34,037 bases of DNA from a bacterium (GTDB lineage Bacteria > JAMCPX01): positions 1 to 34,037 of the forward strand of contig JAJYJX010000002.1 of NCBI GenBank assembly GCA_021789095.1. Reading direction: 5' to 3'. The first letter of the stretch is position 1. Each line of letters begins with the position of its first letter. The notes beneath the pieces were generated by a model. That model was not told where the DNA came from. It ran no database searches and was given only the letters and a program-made list of their open reading frames with translations. Position numbers and translations under genes: made by a program. This document shows positions 33,845-34,037 of this stretch, piece by piece.

Positions 33845-34035
33845 TGTTTTTTTGATACTCCGAATGCCGTCACCTGAGCAACAAGTGACCTGGCGAAGAT
33901 CCCGAATGTAAGGTCCTCCGCCGGTTCTGAATATTGACCCCGGAGCCCGCCTTTTCTCTCAGACATCAGGAAAGCAGCAACATTATAGTAACGTTCACGC
34001 ACAAGCTTCCGGCAGAACAATTCATAGCGCTTAGA
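33841..34035 (-). CDS. C-terminal part of a candidate type II restriction endonuclease (5' end outside window)
   Basis: The frame is open from the right edge and ends with TGA at 33841-33843, overlapping the methyltransferase ATG by 4 bases. The 64 visible residues read RYELFCRKLVRERYYNVAAF, then a short GG-containing turn and SEPAEDLTFGIFARSLVAQVTAFG. The spacing 'RYxxxCRKLVxExxY...' plus a 'GxYxE...F..SL..hv.a' ending resembles the C-terminus of PaeR7I/XhoI-type endonucleases, which cut CTCGAG; I offer that only as a possibility. The coupled position before a DNA methyltransferase is the main reason to call it a restriction enzyme. An accessory R-M protein is the alternative. Confidence 0.6.
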   Translation of the reverse strand, partial: SKRYELFCRKLVRERYYNVAAFLMSERKGGLRGQYSEPAEDLTFGIFARSLVAQVTAFGVSKKQ

Positions 34036-34037
34036 AT

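Noticed and set aside
33841-33862. Run of seven A on the minus strand as a programmed frameshift joining the two R-M genes
   Set aside because: The upstream frame ends normally in TGA overlapping ATG; ordinary stop-start coupling explains the layout.

Overview
This window looks like a chromosomal segment of an anaerobic or microaerophilic Gram-negative bacterium. Four predicted outer-membrane or periplasmic proteins carry lipoprotein or signal-anchor N-termini. RodZ, a PilF/Tgl-like TPR lipoprotein and a periplasmic lytic transglycosylase sit together. A ferredoxin, two rubrerythrin-like proteins, an iron-dependent alcohol dehydrogenase and a B12-dependent acyl-CoA mutase point to an oxygen-sensitive lifestyle. 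The gene set resembles the former Deltaproteobacteria (Desulfobacterota and relatives), but no 16S rRNA or other decisive marker is present, so this is only an inference.

Layout, left to right. 1-1521: the 3' end of a GT2 glycosyltransferase and a SAM methyltransferase, probably the tail of a surface-polysaccharide cluster. 1604-5089: a PilZ protein (minus) diverging from a large penicillin-acylase-type lipoprotein (plus). 5107-5161: palindromic repeats. 5225-8273: rpsB-tsf-pyrH-frr, with a well-formed structured leader in front of rpsB. 8274-9739: an M20D amidohydrolase with no normal start codon, a ferredoxin with an altered cluster site, and a strong terminator. 9778-12126: tyrS and two tandem rubrerythrin-like genes. 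12155-16531 (minus): tRNA-Arg(CCU), a hypothetical protein, the TPR lipoprotein, rodZ and a lytic transglycosylase. 16696-22496 (minus): cinA, SCP2, Fe-ADH, SCP2-like, thioesterase and pgi in close succession, then a BtrH/DUF4872-type protein. 22569-25777: tRNA-Phe with a clear promoter, and glk-tkt (minus). 25985-26932: a diguanylate cyclase with a degenerate receiver domain. 26940-31945 (minus): aldo/keto reductase, a small protein, pepA, cobO and an acyl-CoA mutase, with a good promoter in front. 31965-34035 (minus): a decayed dinB, a remnant of a DUF2007-like gene, and a DNA methyltransferase overlapping the end of a candidate restriction endonuclease that runs off the window.

Most of the window is ordinary core metabolism and translation. 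The points most worth a second look are these. (1) The 'methylmalonyl-CoA mutase' has Phe75 and Gln193 where methylmalonyl-CoA mutases have Tyr and Arg, which is the isobutyryl-CoA mutase signature. It is translationally coupled to an adenosyltransferase and an aminopeptidase. (2) The M20D gene has a perfect Shine-Dalgarno sequence but an ATA codon where its start should be. (3) The ferredoxin has a CxxD motif in its second cluster site. (4) The rpsB leader folds as a closed three-way junction. (5) The receiver domain of the GGDEF protein has lost its phospho-acceptor Asp. (6) dinB has been gutted by internal deletions beside a restriction-modification pair. I did not find a convincing wholly new multi-gene system, CRISPR array, prophage or intact insertion sequence.
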